A stretch of 14,891 nucleotides of DNA. It comes from Stramenopiles sp. TOSAG23-6 (lineage: Eukaryota; Sar). The notes beneath the pieces are model-generated. The model did not search any database, was not told where the DNA came from, and worked only from the letters and a program-made list of their open reading frames with translations. The stretch spans positions 1-14,891 of the forward strand of contig LT636132.1 in the NCBI GenBank assembly GCA_900128565.1, read 5' to 3'. The position numbers and the translations under genes are program-made. Shown piece by piece: positions 14,092 through 14,891 of the stretch (its first letter is position 1; the number at the start of each line of letters is the position of its first letter).

Positions 14092-14891
14092 ATGTTCACA
14101 ACATCTCGCTACTATATTCGCCCTAGTGTATTAATTAGATCAAAACGCTGGTATTCTTTATCACGTACATGTCAAACAAAAAAAAATGGTGATGTGCCTG
14201 CAAAATTGACTACACCAAAGTCTACTACACCAAAGTCTACTACAACAAAGTCTACTACAACCAACGCTACTTCGAAATTTAGTAGAAAAGTTTTGAGTAC
14301 TTCAGGTCAAAGTAGAATCGCAAAGGAAGCCAAAAAGAAAGTAGACGAGTTTTCTTCACAAATACCAAAGGTATCTAATTATGTAGGTCAATATCCTCGC
14401 CCAAATCCACCGACTACATTTGGTCAACTTTCGAATCCGTTCCAAAATGAAATACAGTCAAAAAAAGGAAATCCTGGACATGGTTCACGTTTTGATATTT
14501 TTACTTCTGGTAGAAATCCAACAACAAAAGCAAAAAACAAAAAAAATGTAAATCAAATAAAAAGTGTGAATGATTATAACCGAGATATGTCAGAAACTTT
14601 GCATACAAATAACTATAACCCAATCTATAGTCGTGTTGGACGAAAAACACGAAATGAACCACCCTATGTCGGTGTATTGGACATATGGAGACAAATGGCA
14701 GTAGATCAAATTAAACCAAATATTTACACGTATAATTTAATGTTTCGCGCTTGTTCTGTTGCTGAATTAGCAAAGGATACTTTTTATTACCATGGAGCTC
14801 AAGATGAACTCAAATTTGAAAAAATATATAATAAATTAAAGAATTCAGGTTTACTGCTGAATGTGGACACATACCAACAAATGATACGTTG
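14092..14891 (+). CDS. Mitochondrial pentatricopeptide-repeat (PPR) protein, N-terminal part
   Basis: PPR proteins bind organellar RNA and act in its stability, processing or translation. I translated this frame from ATG 14092; it stays open for 266 codons and runs off the right edge. Residues 1-25 (MFTTSRYYIRPSVLIRSKRW and on) are rich in Arg, Ser and aromatic residues with no acids, a typical mitochondrial presequence. A low-complexity TTPKS region (about 40-58) and a basic, disordered stretch follow. From about residue 194 there is PPR sequence: VLDIWRQMAVDQIKPNIYTY then NLMFRACS, matching the helix-turn-helix pattern with IKPN.YTYN, and a second unit FEKIYNKLKNSGLLLNVDTY. The number of repeats and any C-terminal domain lie beyond the window. 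RNA target unknown. Confidence 0.8.
   Translation, partial: MFTTSRYYIRPSVLIRSKRWYSLSRTCQTKKNGDVPAKLTTPKSTTPKSTTTKSTTTNATSKFSRKVLSTSGQSRIAKEAKKKVDEFSSQIPKVSNYVGQYPRPNPPTTFGQLSNPFQNEIQSKKGNPGHGSRFDIFTSGRNPTTKAKNKKNVNQIKSVNDYNRDMSETLHTNNYNPIYSRVGRKTRNEPPYVGVLDIWRQMAVDQIKPNIYTYNLMFRACSVAELAKDTFYYHGAQDELKFEKIYNKLKNSGLLLNVDTYQQMIR
14209..14264 (+). repeat. 15-nt coding tandem repeat (TTPKS) in the PPR gene
   Basis: Units ACTACACCAAAGTCT at 14209-14223 and 14224-14238 are identical; a third (14239-14253) differs by one base (P to T) and a fourth is partial. They encode a Thr/Lys/Ser spacer after the presequence. Confidence 0.8.

Noticed and set aside
1-14891. CRISPR array, prophage, transposon or tRNA/rRNA gene
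   Set aside because: No regularly spaced repeats, terminal inverted repeats with transposase, viral genes or B-box/cloverleaf patterns were found on either strand.

Overview
The window is nuclear DNA from an AT-rich, gene-dense microbial eukaryote. The evidence is: two spliced genes with GT donor sites, mitochondrial presequences on nuclear-type genes, eukaryote-specific families (a WAPL cohesin-release factor, MYND finger, ADF-H actin binder, PPR protein, secreted EGF/LRR protein), standard-code TAA/TGA stops and no bacterial operon structure. The families and style fit a small free-living protist, possibly a stramenopile, but the lineage cannot be fixed from this sequence alone. Twelve isolated Ns, and apparent 1-nt indels at homopolymers in one gene, suggest a draft consensus of uneven quality.

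Layout from left to right: a mitochondrial GrpE co-chaperone (minus, leaving the left edge through an intron); a divergent promoter with CTAG palindromes; a membrane-anchored hotdog thioesterase (plus, one problematic intron); a COG0523/CobW-type G3E GTPase with a likely mitochondrial presequence (plus); a TPR/MYND zinc-finger protein (minus, convergent with the GTPase); a divergent promoter; a 1117-residue WAPL homolog (plus); an ADF-H + coiled-coil + PH-like protein split by two apparent frameshifts (minus, its corrected stop only 31 nt from the WAPL stop); a secreted EGF/plant-type LRR protein (minus); a promoter rich in inverted repeats; and a mitochondrial PPR protein (plus, leaving the right edge).

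There is no operon-like or defence-like system here. The genes are housekeeping or cell-biology genes in alternating orientation. Three of the eight products look mitochondrial (GrpE, the G3E GTPase, PPR) and a fourth (thioesterase) could be. The points most worth a second look are: the thioesterase intron, which has no AG that would keep a conserved strand; the 13-nt identity between the 5' ends of the only two introns seen; a second YSR/TYGRR-like motif at the C-terminus of WAPL; the ADF-H/coiled-coil/PH-like architecture with its frameshifts; and shared TGACTC and palindromic promoter elements.
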